Assembly: GCF_029227915.1 (NCBI RefSeq)
Contig: NC_079882.1
Coordinates: 30,062,001 to 30,126,000 of the forward strand
From: Hydractinia symbiolongicarpus
Lineage: Eukaryota; Cnidaria; Hydrozoa; Anthoathecata; Hydractiniidae
Length of the DNA stretch: 64,000 nt
Reading direction: 5' to 3'
The position numbers were made by a program, and so were the translations under genes. The stretch's first letter is position 1, and every line of letters starts with the position of its first letter. Below, piece after piece: positions 10,042-22,662 of the stretch. A model generated the notes under the pieces. It did not search any database. It saw nothing but the letters and a program-made list of their open reading frames with translations, and had not been told where the DNA came from.

Positions 10042-12269
10042 TTCTTCTTAATTTGACATGATTGCCGAAAGTCAGCGATTACATGGGCGCTGTGGTAGCG
10101 CTTCATTTAAAATTTACATAAATAAGTTATTTTTTACTGTGGGACCAATCCTGGCCGTTAGCATGCGCTGCAGAAATAAAGACATTCTCAAAAGCTACAT
10201 TTCATTGACTTGTTGGCGGTATCAATCCGTTTGAGTTACAACGGTTGCGTCACATATTTGTACCATTATGTATTTAGTGATATTTTCCGACATTACTAAG
10301 TTATATCGCTTTTAACAGTGAAATGATTGACTGTGGGACTTAATTGAACTAACTTTGGACTGTGACCTGATAAATGTGATAATTGAGACAATTGGACTCC
10401 AAGAAATAACATTCTTCTTAACTTGACATGATTGCCGCAACTCAGCGATTACACTGGGCGCTGTGGTAGCGCTTCATTTAAAAATTTAGATAAATAAGTC
10501 ATTCTTTACTGTGGGACCAATCCTAGCCGTTATTGCGCGCTAAAAAAATAGCGACAGTTTCAAAAAAAACATTTCATTGACTTTCTAACGGTGTCAATCC
10601 GTTTGAATAACAACGGTTGTGTCACATATTCTACCAACATGTATTTAGCGATATTTTTCCGCTATTACTAGGTTGCATCGCTTTTATCAGTGAGACGATT
10701 GACTGTGGGACTTAATTGAACTGATTTTGGACTGTGACCTTATAAATGTGATAAGTGAGCCAACTGTACTCCAAGACATAACATTCTTCTTAATTTGACA
10801 TGATTGCCGAAAGTCAGCGATTACATGGGCGCTGTGGTAGCGCTTCATTTAAAATTTAGATAAATAAGTTATTTTTTACTGTGGGACCAATCCTGGCCGT
10901 TAGCATGCGCTGCAGAAATAAAGACATTCTCAAAAGCTACATTTCATTGACTTGTTGGCGGTATCAATCCGATTGAGTTACAACGGTTGCGTCACATATT
11001 CGTACCATTATGTATTTAGTGATATTTTCCGACATTACTAAGTTATATCGCTTTTAACAGTGAAATGATTGACTGTGGGACTTAATTGAACTAACTTTGG
11101 ACTGTGACCTGATAAATGTGATAATTGAGACAATTGGACTCCAAGAAATAACATTCTTCTTAACTTGACATGATTGCCGCAACTCAGCGATTACACTGGG
11201 CGCTGTGGTAGCGCTTCATTTAAAAATTTAGATAAATAAGTCATTCTTTACTGTGGGACCAATCCTAGCCGTTATTGCGCGCTAAAAAAATAGCGACAGT
11301 TTCAAAAACTACATTTCATTGACTTTCTAACGGTGTCAATCCGTTTGAATAACAACGGTTGTGTCACATATTCCTACCAACATGTATTTAGCGATATTTT
11401 TCCGCTATTACTAGGTTGCATCGCTTTTATCAGTGAGACGATTGACTGTGGGACTTAATTGAACTGATTTTGGACTGTGACCTTATAAATGTGATAAGTG
11501 AGCCAACTGTACTCCAAGACATAACATTCTTCTTAATTTGACATGATTGCCGAAAGTCAGCGATTACATGGGCGCTGTGGTAGCGCTTCATTTAAAATTT
11601 AGATAAATAAGTTATTTTTTACTGTGGGACCAATCCTGGCCGTTAGCATGCGCTGCAGAAATAAAGACATTCTCAAAAGCTACATTTCATTGACTTGTTG
11701 GCGGTATCAATCCGTTTGAGTTACAACGGTTGCGTCACATATTCGTACCATTATGTATTTAGTGATATTTTCCGACATTACTAAGTTATATCGCTTTTAA
11801 CAGTGAAATGATTGACTGTGGGACTTAATTGAACTAACTTTGGACTGTGACCTGATAAATGTGATAAATGAGAAAATTGGACTCCAAGAAATAACATTCT
11901 TCTTAACTTGACATGATTGCCGCAACTCAGCGATTACACTGGGCGCTGTGGTAGCGCTTCATTTAAAAATTTAGATAAATAAGTCATTCTTTACTGTGGG
12001 ACCAATCCTAGCCGTTATTGCGCACTAAAAAAATAGCGACAGTTTCAAAAACTACATTTCATTGACTTTCTAACGGTGTCAATCCGTTTGAATAACAACG
12101 GTTGTGTCACATATTCCTACCAACATGTATTTAGCGATATTTTTCCGCTATTACTAGGTTGCATCGCTTTTATCAGTGAGACGATTGACTGTGGGACTTA
12201 ATTGAACTGATTTTGGACTGTGACCTTATAAATGTGATAAGTGAGCCAACTGTACTCCAAGATATAACA
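10042..12269. repeat. Dimeric HOR E-C, three copies, ~743 bp
   Basis: Anchors alternate E at 10042, 10784, 11527 and C at 10412, 11154, 11897, with the next E at 12270. Dimer lengths are 742, 743 and 743. The E member has ATGCGCTGCAG and a B-like tail (CCATTATG, TTCCGACATTAC). The C member has GCGCGCTAAAAAAATAGCG (GCGCAC in the third). Copies are nearly identical, which marks a recent local amplification. Small differences such as CAAAAAAAACATT near 10561 against CAAAAACTACATT in the other copies separate them. Confidence 0.88.
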
Positions 12270-13387
12270 TTCTTCTTAATTTGACATGATTGCCGAAAGT
12301 CAGCGATTACATGGGCGCTGTGGTAGCGCTTCATTTAAAAATTTAGATAAATAAGTTATTTTTTCCTGTGGGACCAATCCTGGCCGTTAGCATGCGCTGA
12401 ATAAATAGGAACAGTTTCAAAAACTACATTTTATTGACATTCTAGCGATATAAGCTCGTTTGAGTTACAACGGTTGCGTCACATAATAGTACCAACATGT
12501 ATTTAGCGATATTATTCGGATATTACTAGGTTGCATCGCTTTTAACAGTGAAACGTTCGACTGTGGGACTTAATTGAACTGATTTTGGACTGTGACCTGA
12601 TAAATGTGATAAATGAGACAATTGGACTCCAAGAAATAACATTCTTCTTAACTTGACATGATTGCCGCAACTCAGCGATTACCCTGGGCGCTGTGGTGGC
12701 GCTTCATTTAAAAATTTAGATAAATAAGTCATTCTTTACTGTGGGACCAATCCTAGCCGTTATCGCGCGCTGAAAAAATAGTAACAGTTTCAAAAACTAC
12801 ATTTCATTGACTTTCTAACGGTGTCAATCCGTTTGAATAACAACGGTTGTGTCACATATTCCTAAGAACATGTATTTAGCGATATTTTTCCGCTATTACT
12901 AGGTTGCATCGCTTTTATCAGTGAAACGATTGACTGTGGGACTTAATGGAACTGATTTTAGACTGTGACCTTATAAATGTGATAAGTGAGACAATTGGAT
13001 TCCAAGAAATAACATTCTTCTTAATTTGACATGATTGCCGCAACTCAGCGATTATCCTGGGCGCTGTGGTAGCGCTTCATTTAAAAATTTAGATAAATAA
13101 GTCATTCTTTACTGTGGGACCAATCCTAGCCGTTATCGCGCGCTGAAAAAATAGTAACAGTTTCAAAAACTACATTTCATTGACTTTCTAACGGTGTCAA
13201 TCCGTTTGAATAACAACGGTTGTGTCACATATTCCTACCAACATGTATTTAGCGATATTTTTCCGCTATTACTAGGTTGCATCGCTTTTATCAGTGAAAC
13301 GATTGACTGTGGGACTTAATGGAACTGATTTTGGACTGTGACCTCATAAATGTGATAAGTGATACAATTGGACTCCAAGAAATAACA
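12270..13387. repeat. Transition monomers E, C, C
   Basis: Anchors at 12270, 12642 and 13015. The first is an E with the AGCGATATAAGCTCG tail. The next two are adjacent C-type copies with GCGCTGAAAAAATAGTAAC and the unusual ending AATGGAACTGATTT. A C-C neighbour pair does not occur in the dimeric block to the left, so this marks the change from dimers to trimers. Confidence 0.75.
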
Positions 13388-15617
13388 TTCTTCTTAATTT
13401 GACATGATTGCCGAAAGTCAGCGATTACATGTGTGCTGTGGTAGCGCTTCATTTAAAAATTTAGATAAATAAGTCATTCTTTACTGTGGGACCAATCCTA
13501 GCCGTTATCGCGCGCTGAAAAATAGCAACAGTTTCAAAAACTACATTTCATTGACTTTCTAACGGTGTCAATCCATTTGAATAACAACGGTTGTGTCACA
13601 TATTCCTACCAACATGTATTTAGCGATATTTTTCCGCTATTACTAGGTTGCATCGCTTTTATCAGTGAAACGATTGACTGTGAGACTTAATTGAACTGAT
13701 TTTGGACTGTGACCTTATAAATGTGATAAGTGAGCCAACTGTACTCCAAGACATAACATTCTTCTTAATTTGACATGATTGCCGAAAGTCAGCGATTACA
13801 TGGGCGCTGTGGTAGCGCTTCATTTAAAAATGTAGATAAATAAGTTATTTTTTACTATGGGACCAATCCTGGCCGTTAGCATGCGCTGAATAAATAGGAA
13901 CAGTTTCAAAAACTACATTTTATTGACTTTCTAGCGATATAAACTCGTTTGAGTTACAACGGTTGCGTCACATATTAGTACCAACATGTATTTAGCGATA
14001 TTATTCGGATATTACTAGGTTGCATCGCTTTTAACAGTGAAACGTTCGAATGTCGGACTTAATTGAACTGATTTTGGACTGTTACCTGATAAATGTGATA
14101 AATGAGTTAACTGGACCCCAAGAAATAACCTTCTTCTTAATTTGACATGATTGCCGCAACTCCGCGATTACCCTGGGCGCTGTGGTAGCGCTTCATTTAA
14201 AAAGTTAGATAAATAAGTCATTTTTTACTGTGGGACCAATCCTAGCCGTTATCGCGCGCTGAAAAAATAGTAACAGTTTCAAAAACTACATTTCATTGAC
14301 TTTCTAACGGTGTCAATCCGTTTGAATAACAACGGTTGTGTCACATATTCCTACCAACATGTATTTAGCGATATTTTTCCGCTATTACTAGGTTGCATCG
14401 CTTTTATCAGTGAAACAATTGACTGTGGGACTTAATGGAACTGATTTTGGACTGTGACCTCATAAATGTGATAAGTGAGACAATTGGACTCCAAGAAATA
14501 ACATTCTTCTTAATTTGACATGATTGCCGAAAGTCAGCGATTACATGGGCGCTGTGGTAGCGCTTCATTTAAAAATTTGGATAAATAAGTCATTCTTTAC
14601 TGTGGGACCAATCCTAGCCGTTATCGCGCGCTGAAAAATAGCAACAGTTTCAAGAACTACATTTCATTGACTTTCTAACGGTGTCAATCCGTTTGAATAA
14701 CAACGGTTGTGTCACATATTCCTACCAACATGTATTTAGCGATATTTTTCCGCTATTACTAGGTTGCATCGCTTTTATCAGTGAAACGATTGACTGTGAG
14801 ACTTAATTGAACTGATTTTGGACTGTGACCTTATAAATGTGATAAGTGAGCCAACTGTACTCCAAGACATAACATTCTTCTTAATTTGACATGATTGCCG
14901 AAAGTCAGCGATTACATGGGCGCTGTGGTAGCGCTTCATTTAAAAATTTAGATAAATAAGTTATTTTTTACTGTGGGACCAATCCTGGCCGTTAGCATGC
15001 GCTGAATAAATAGGAACAGTTTCAAAAACTACATTTTATTGACTTTCTGGCGATATAAACTCGTTTGAGTTACAACGGTTGCGTCACATATTAGTACCAA
15101 CATGTATTTAGCGATATTATTCGGATATTACTAGGTTGCATCGCTTTTAACAGTGAAACGTTCGACTGTCGGACTTATTGAACTGATTTTGGACTGTTAC
15201 CTGATAAATGTGATAAATGAGTTAACTGGACCCCAAGAAATAACATTCTTCTTAATTTGACATGATTGCCGCAACTCAGCGATTACCCTGGGCGCTGTGG
15301 TAGCGCTTCATTTAAAAAGTTAGATAAATAAGTCATTCTTTACTGTGGGAACAATCCTAGCCGTTATCGCGCGCTAAAAAAATAGCGACAGTTTCAAAAA
15401 CTACATTTCATTGACTTTCTAACGGTGTCAATCCGTTTGAATAACAACGGTTGTGTCACATATTCCTACCAACATGTATTTAGCGATATTTTTCGCTATT
15501 ACTAGGTTGCATCGCTTTTATCAGTGAAACGATTGACTGTGGGACTTAATTGAACTGATTTTGGACTGTGACCTTATAAATGTGATAAGTGAGACAATTG
15601 GACTGCAAGAAATAACA
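13388..15617. repeat. Trimeric HOR, two copies, 1116 and 1114 bp
   Basis: Anchors at 13388, 13759, 14131 and again at 14504, 14875, 15246, next at 15618. The order is an A'-type monomer (GCCGAAAGTCAGCG head with GCGCTGAAAAATAGCAAC), E, then F preceded by GGACCCCAAG. In the first copy F the anchor is preceded by AACC instead of AACA (14131). The three-monomer order returns at 27868-28981, showing the trimer also exists as a module within longer units. Confidence 0.87.
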
Positions 15618-15989
15618 TTCTTCTTAATTTGACATGATTGCCGAAACTCAGCGATTACATGGCCGCTTTGGTAGCGCTTTACTTAAAAATTAAGACAAAT
15701 AAGTCATTTTTTACTGTGGGACCAATCCTAGCCGTTAACTTGCGCTGAAGAAATAGAGACAGTTTCAAAAATTATGTTTCATTGACTTTCTAACGGTGTC
15801 AATTCGTTTGAGTTACAACGGTGGCGTCACATATTCGTACCAACATGTATTTAGTGATATTTTTCCGATATTACTCAGTTACATCGCTTTTAACAGTGAA
15901 ATGATTGACTGTGGGAATTAATTGGCCTAACTTTTGACTGTGACCTGATAAATGTGATAAGTGAGACAACTGTACTCCAAGACATAACA
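15618..15989. repeat. A-type monomer with GACTGCAAG leader
   Basis: This A copy is preceded by TTGGACTGCAAG rather than TTGGACTCCAAG. The same single-base variant precedes the A at 22291, 6673 bases (18 monomers) away. In both places the next monomer is variant G (15990 and 22663). The shared variant links the two cycles. Confidence 0.75.
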
Positions 15990-16732
15990 TTCTTCTTAAT
16001 TTGACTTGATCGCCGAAAGTCAACGATTACATGGGCGCTGTGGTAGCGCTTCATTTAAAAATTTAGATAAATAAGTTATTTTTACCTGTGGGACCAATCC
16101 TGGCCGTTAGCATGCGCTGAATAAATAGGAACAGTTTCAAAAACTACATTATATTGACTTTCTAGCGATATAAATTAGTTTGAGTTACAACGGTTGCGTC
16201 ACAAATTCGTACGATTATGTATTTAGTGATATTTTCCGACATTACTAAGTTATATCGCTTTTAACTGTGAAATGATTGACTGTGGGACTTAATTGAACTA
16301 ACTTTGGACTGTGACCTGATAAATGTGATAAATGAGACAATTGGATTCCAAGAAATAACATTCTTCTTAACTTGACATGATTGCCGCAACTCAGCGATTA
16401 CCCTGGGCGCTGTGGTAGCGCTTCATTTAAAAATTTAGATAAATAAGTCATTCTTTAGTGTGGGACCAATCCTAGCCGTTATCGCGCGCTAAAAAAATAG
16501 CGACAGTTTTAAAAACTACATTTCATTGACTTTCTAACGGTGTCAATCCGTTTGAATAACAACGGTTGTGTCACATATTCCTACCAACATGTATTTAGCG
16601 ATATTTTTCGCTATTACTAGGTTGCATCGCTTTTATCAGTGAAACGATTGACTGTGGGACTTAATTGAACTGATTTTGGACTGTGACCTTATAAATGTGA
16701 TAAGTGAGACAATTGGACTCCAAGAAATAACA

Positions 16733-18961
16733 TTTTTCTTAATTTGACATGATTGCCGAAACTCAGCGATTACATGGCCGCTTTGGTAGCGCTTTACTTA
16801 AAAATTAAGACAAATAAGTCATTTTTTACTGTGGGACCAATCCTAGCCGTTAACTTGCGCTGAAGAAATAGATACAGTTTCAAAAATTATGTTTCATTGA
16901 CTTTCTAACGGTGTCAATTCGTTTGAGTTACAACGGTGGCGTCACATATTCGTACCAACATGTATTTAGTGATATTTTTCTGATATTACTCAGTTATATC
17001 GCCTTTAACAGTGAAATGATTGACTGTGGGACTTAATTGGACTAACTTTTGACTGTGACCTGATAAATGTGATAAGTGAGCCAACTATACTCCAAGACAT
17101 AACATTCTTTTTATTTTGACATGATGGTCGAAAGTCAGCGATTACATGGGCGTTGTGGTAGCGCTTCATTTAAAAATTTAGATAAATAAGTTATTTTTAC
17201 CTGTGGGACCAATCCTGGCCGTTAGCATGCGCTGAATAAATAGGAACAGTTTCAAAAACTACATTTTATTGACTTTCTAGCGATATAAATTCGATTGAGT
17301 TACAACGGTTGCGTCACATATTAGTACCAACATGTACTTAGCGATATTATTCGGATATTACTAGGTTGCATCGCTTTTATCAGTGAAACGATTGACTGTG
17401 GGACTTAATGGAACTGATTTTGGACTGTGACCTCATAAATGTGATAAGTGAGACAATTGGACTCCAAGAAATAACATTCTTCTTAATTTGACATGATAGC
17501 CGAAAGTCAGCGATTACATGGGCGCTGTGGTAGCGCTTCATTTAAAAATTTAGATAAATAAGTCATTCTTTAGTGTGGGACCAATCCTAGCCGTTATCGC
17601 GCGCTAAAAAAATAGCGACAGTTTCAAAAACTACATTTCATTGACTTTCTAACGGTGTCAATCCGTTTGAATAACAACGGTTGTGTCACATATTCCTACC
17701 AACATGTATTTAGCGATATTTTTCGCTATTACTAGGTTGCATCGCTTTTATCAGTGAAACGATTGACTGTGGGACTTAATTGAACTGATTTTGGACTGTG
17801 ACCTTATAAATGTGATAAGTGAGACAATTGGACTCCAAGAAATAACATTTTTCTTAATTTGACATGATTGCCGAAACTCAGCGATTACATGGCCGCTTTG
17901 GTAGCGCTTTACTTAAAAATTAAGACAAATAAGTCATTTTTTACTGTGGGACCAATCCTAGCCGTTAACTTGCGCTGAAGAAATAGATACAGTTTCAAAA
18001 ATTATGTTTCATTGACTTTCTAACGGTGTCAATTCGTTTGAGTTACAACGGTGGCGTCACATATTCGTACCAACATGTATTTAGTGATATTTTTCTGATA
18101 TTACTCAGTTATATCGCCTTTAACAGTGAAATGATTGACTGTGGGACTTAATTGGACTAACTTTTGACTGTGACCTGATAAATGTGATAAGTGAGCCAAC
18201 TATACTCCAAGACATAACATTCTTTTTAATTTGACATGATGGCCGAAAGTCAGCGATTACATGGGCGTTGTGGTAGCGCTTCATTTAAAAATTTAGATAA
18301 ATAAGTTATTTTTACCTGTGGGACCAATCCTGGCCGTTAGCATGCGCTGAATAAATAGGAACAGTTTCAAAAACTACATTTTATTGACTTTCTAGCGATA
18401 TAAATTCGTTTGAGTTACAACGGTTGCGTCACATATTAGTACCAACATGTACTTAGCGATATTATTCGGATATTACTAGGTTGCATCGCTTTTATCAGTG
18501 AAACGATTGACTGTGGTACTTAATGGAACTGATTTTGGACTGTGACCTCATAAATGTGATAAGTGAGACAATTGGACTCCAAGAAATAACATTCTTCTTA
18601 ATTTGACATGATAGCCGAAAGTCAGCGATTACATGGGCGCTGTGGTAGCGCTTCATTTAAAAATTTAGATAAATAAGTCATTCTTTACTGTGGGACCAAT
18701 CCTAGCCGTTATCGCGCGCTGAAAAATAGCAACAGTTTCAAAAACTATATTTCATTAACTTTCTAGCGATATAAACTCGTTTGAGTTACAACGGTTGCGT
18801 CACATATTAGTACCAACATGTATTTAGCGATATTATTCGGATATTACTAGGTTGCATCGCTTTTAACAGTGAAACGTTCGACTGTCGGACTTATTGAACT
18901 GATTTTGGACTGTTACCTGATAAATGTGATAAATGAGTTAACTGGACCCCAAGAAATAACA
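16733..18961. repeat. Nested 1115-bp trimer duplication A-T-A'
   Basis: Anchors 16733, 17105, 17477 recur at 17848, 18220, 18592 with offset 1115 in each case. The sequences agree closely, including the shared anchor variant CATTTTTCTT in the A members and the T-specific GGGCGTTGTGG. Differences include TTATTTTGACATGATGGTCG at 17111 against TTAATTTG at the second copy. The third members differ in their second halves: the first has a C-like tail, the second an E-like tail. Confidence 0.85.
18592..18961. repeat. Fusion monomer A'/E
   Basis: The first half matches A' (GCGCTGAAAAATAGCAAC) and the second half matches E (TTCTAGCGATATAAACTCG, TATTATTCGG). The changeover lies near 18745-18765, at ACTATATTTCATTAACTTTC. 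In 27868-28609 the same neighbours occur as two separate monomers, A' then E. The fused copy is 370 bases long, so the exchange was in register and removed one monomer length. Confidence 0.8.
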
Positions 18962-20819
18962 TTCTTCTTAATTTGACATGATTGCCGCAACTCAGCGATT
19001 ACCCTGGCGCTGTGGTAGCGCTTCATTTAAAAAGTTAGATAAATAAGTCATTCTTTAATGTGGGAACAATCCTAGCCGTTATCGCGCGCTAAAAAAATAG
19101 CGACAGTTTCAAAAACTACATTTCATTGACTTTCTAACGGTGTCAATCCGTTTGAATAACAACGGTTGTGTCACATATTCCTACCAACATGTATTTAGCG
19201 ATATTTTTCGCTATTACTAGGTTGCATCGCTTTTATCAGTGAAACGATTGACTGTGGGAATTAATTGGACTAACTTTTGACTGTAACCTGATAAATGTGA
19301 TAAGTGAGACAACTGTACTCCAAGACATAACATTCTTCTTAATTTGACATGATCGCCGAAAGTCAACGATTACATGGGCGCTGTGGTAGTGCTTCATTTA
19401 AAAATTTAGATAAATAAGTTATTTTTACCTGTGGGACCAATCCTGGCCGTTAGCATGCGCTGAATAAATAGGAACAGTTTCAAAAACTACATTTTATTGA
19501 CTTTCTAGCGATATAAATTCGTTTGAGTAACAACGGTTGCGTCACAAATTCGTACGATTATGTATTTAGTGATATTTTCCGACATTACTAAGTTATATCG
19601 CTTTTAACTGTGAAATGATTGACTGTGGGACTTAATTGAACTAACTTTGGACTGTGACCTGATAAATGTGATAAATGAGACAATTGGACTCCAAGAAATA
19701 ACATTCTTCTTAACTTGACATGATTGCCGCAACTCAGCGATTACCCTGGGCGCTGTGGTAGCGCTTCATTTAAAAATTTAGATAAATAAGTCATTCTTTA
19801 GTGTGGGACCAATCCTAGCCGTTATCGCGCGCTAAAAAAATAGCGACAGTTTCAAAAACTACATTTCATTGACTTTCTAACGGTGTCAATCCGTTTGAAT
19901 AACAACGGTTGTGTCACATATTCCTACCAACATGTATTTAGCGATATTTTTCGCTATTACTAGGTTGCATCGCTTTTATCAGTGAAACGATTGACTGTGG
20001 GACTTAATTGAACTGATTTTGGACTGTGACCTTATAAATGTGATAAGTGAGACAATTGGACTCCAAGAAATAACATTTTTCTTAATTTGACATGATTGCC
20101 GAAACTCAGCGATTACATGGCCGCTTTGGTAGCGCTTTACTTAAAAATTAAGACAAATAAGTCATTTTTTACTGTGGGACCAATCCTAGCCGTTAACTTG
20201 CGCTGAAGAAATAGAGACAGTTTCAAAAATTATGTTTCATTGACTTTCTAACGGTGTCAATTCGTTTGAGTTACAACGGTGGCGTCACATATTCGTACCA
20301 ACATGTATTTAGTGATATTTTTCTGATATTACTCAGTTATATCGCCTTTAACAGTGAAATGATTGACTGTGGGACTTAATTGGACTAACTTTTGACTGTG
20401 ACCTGATAAATGTGATAAGTGAGCCAACTATACTCCAAGACATAATATTCTTTTTAATTTGACATGATGGCCGAAAGTCAGCGATTACATGGGCGTTGTG
20501 GTAGCGCTTCATTTAAAAATTTAGATAAATAAGTTATTTTTACCTGTGGGACCAATCCTGGCCGTTAGCATGCGCTGAATAAATAGGAACAGTTTCAAAA
20601 ACTACATTTTATTGACTTTCTAGCGATATAAACTCGTTTGAGTTGCAACGGTTGCGTCACATATTAGTACCAACATGTATTTAGCGATATTATTCGGATA
20701 TTACTAGGTTGCATCGCTTTTAACAGTGAAACGTTCGAATGTCGGACTTAATTGAACTGATTTTGGACTGTTACCTGATAAATGTGATAAATGAGTTAAC
20801 TGGACCCCAAGAAATAACA

Positions 20820-21175
20820 TTCTTCTTAATTTGACATGATTGCCGCAACTCCGCGATTACCCTGGGCGCTGTGGTAGTTAGATAAATAAGTCATTCTTTA
20901 CTGTGGGAACAATCCTAGCCGTTATCGCGCGCTAAAAAAATAGCGACAGTTTCAAAAACTACATTTCATTGACTTTCTAACGGTGTCAATCTTTTTGAAT
21001 AACAACGGTTGTGTCACATATTCCTACCAACATGTATTTAGCGATATTTTTCGCTATTACTAGGTTGCATCGCTTTTATCAGTGAAACGATTGACTGTGG
21101 GACTTAATTGAACTGATTTTGGACTGTGACCTTATAAATGTGATAAGTGAGACAATTGGATTCCAAGAAATAACA
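20820..21175. repeat. Short F monomer, 356 bp, 16-bp deletion at ~20878
   Basis: The copy reads GTGGTAGTTAGATAAATAAG at 20871 onward, whereas the matching monomer at 24150 has the normal GTGGTAGCGCTTC and a run of A before TTAGATAA. Sixteen bases are missing, including the right arm of the first dyad. A single G at the junction is the only possible microhomology. No other copy in the window carries this deletion, so it is younger than the duplication of cycles 2 and 3. Confidence 0.88.
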
Positions 21176-21919
21176 TTCTTCTTAATTTGACATGATTGCC
21201 GCAACTCAGCGATTACCCTGGGCGCTGTGGTAGCGCTTCATTTAAAAATTTAGATAAATAAGTCATTCTTTACTATGGGACCAATCCTAGCCGTTAACTT
21301 GCGCTGAAGAAATAGAGACAGTTTCAAAAATTATGTTTCATTGACTTTCTAACGGTGTCAATTCGTTTGAGTTACAACGGTTGTGTCACATATTCGTACC
21401 AACATGCATTTAGTGATATTTTTCTGATATTACTCAGTTATATCGCCTTTAGCAGTGAAATGATTGACTGTGGGACTTAATTGGACTAACTTTTGACTGT
21501 GACCTGATAAATGTGATAAGTGAGCCAACTATACTCCAAGACATAACATTCTTTTTAATTTGACATGATGGCCGAAAGTCAGCGATTACATGGGCGCTGT
21601 GGTAGCGCTTCATTTAAAAATTTAGATAAATAAGTCATTCTTTACTGTAGGACCAATCCTAGCCGTTATCGCGCGCTGAAAAATAGCAACAGTTTCAAAA
21701 ACTACATTTCATTGACTTTCTAACGGTGTCAATCCGTTTGAATAACAACGGTTGTGTCACATATTCCAACCAACATGTATTTAGCGATATTTTTCCGCTA
21801 TTACTAGGTTGCATCGCTTTTATCAGTGAAACGATTGACTGTGAGACTTAATTGAACTGATTTTGGACTGTGACCTTATAAATGTGATAAGTGAGCCAAC
21901 TGTACTCCAAGACATAACA

Positions 21920-22290
21920 TTCTTCTTAATTTGACATGATTGCCGAAAGTCAGCGATTGCATGGGCGCTGTGGTAGCGCTTCATTTAAAAATTTAGATAA
22001 ATAAGTTATTTTTTACTGTGGGAACAATCCTAGCCGTTATCGCGCGCTAAAAAAATAGCGACAGTTTCAAAAACTACATTTCATTGACTTTCTAACGGTG
22101 TCAATCCGTTTGAATAACAACGGTTGTGTCACATATTCCTACCAACATGTTTTTAGCGATATTTTTCGCTATTACTAGGTTGCATCGCTTTTATCAGTGA
22201 AACGATTGACTGTGGGACTTAATTGAACTGATTTTGGACTGTGACCTTATAAATGTGATAAGTGAGACAATTGGACTGCAAGAAATAACA
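21920..22290. repeat. Fusion monomer E/F
   Basis: The left part, up to AAGTTATTTTTTACTGTGGG near 22020, matches the E at 25266. From AACAATCCTAGCCG onward it matches the F at 25637 (GCGCGCTAAAAAAATAGCG, AACATGTTTTTAGCG). The last feature, a T in place of A in AACATGTATTT, is shared with 25867 and confirms the source. The fusion falls within the conserved ACTGTGGGA region and keeps a length of 371 bases. Confidence 0.88.
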
Positions 22291-22662
22291 TTCTTCTTAA
22301 TTTGACATGATTGCCGAAACTCAGCGATTACATGGCCGCTTTGGTAGCGCTTTACTTAAAAATTAAGACAAATAAGTCATTTTTTACTGTGGGACCAATC
22401 CTAGCCGTTAACTTGCGCTGAAGAAATAGAGGCAGTTTCAAAAATTATGTTTCATTGACTTTCTAACGGTGTCAATTCGTTTGAGTTACAACGGTGGCGT
22501 CACATATTCGTACCAACATGTATTTAGTGATATTTTTCCGATATTACTCAGTTACATCGCTTTTAACAGTGAAATGATTGACTGTAGGAATTAATTGGAC
22601 TAACTTTTGACTGTGACCTGATAAATGTGATAAGTGAGACAACTGTACTCCAAGACATAACA

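Larger units (their letters stand above)
15990..19332. repeat. G-cycle 1, nine monomers, 3343 bp
   Basis: Begins with variant G: ACAACTGTACTCC leader, GATCGCCGAAAGTCAACG, an E-like middle, then a B-like tail with CACAAATTCGTACGATT. The order is G, C, A, T, A', A, T, A'/E fusion, F. T is marked by CCAACTATACTCC and the 17-bp run GATG(G/T)CCG with GGGCGTTGTGG. Within it, A-T-A' at 16733-17847 is duplicated as 17848-18961 with a 1115-bp offset. The A'/E fusion is described separately. Confidence 0.82.
19333..22662. repeat. G-cycle 2, nine monomers, 3330 bp
   Basis: Order: G (19333), C, A, T, F (20820, with a 16-bp deletion), C/A fusion (21176), T/A' fusion (21549), E/F fusion (21920), A (22291). 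It corresponds monomer for monomer to G-cycle 3 for the first seven members with an offset of 3330, then 3346 after the 16-bp deletion. The single E/F fusion here stands where cycle 3 has two monomers, which accounts for the difference of nine against ten. Confidence 0.85.
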
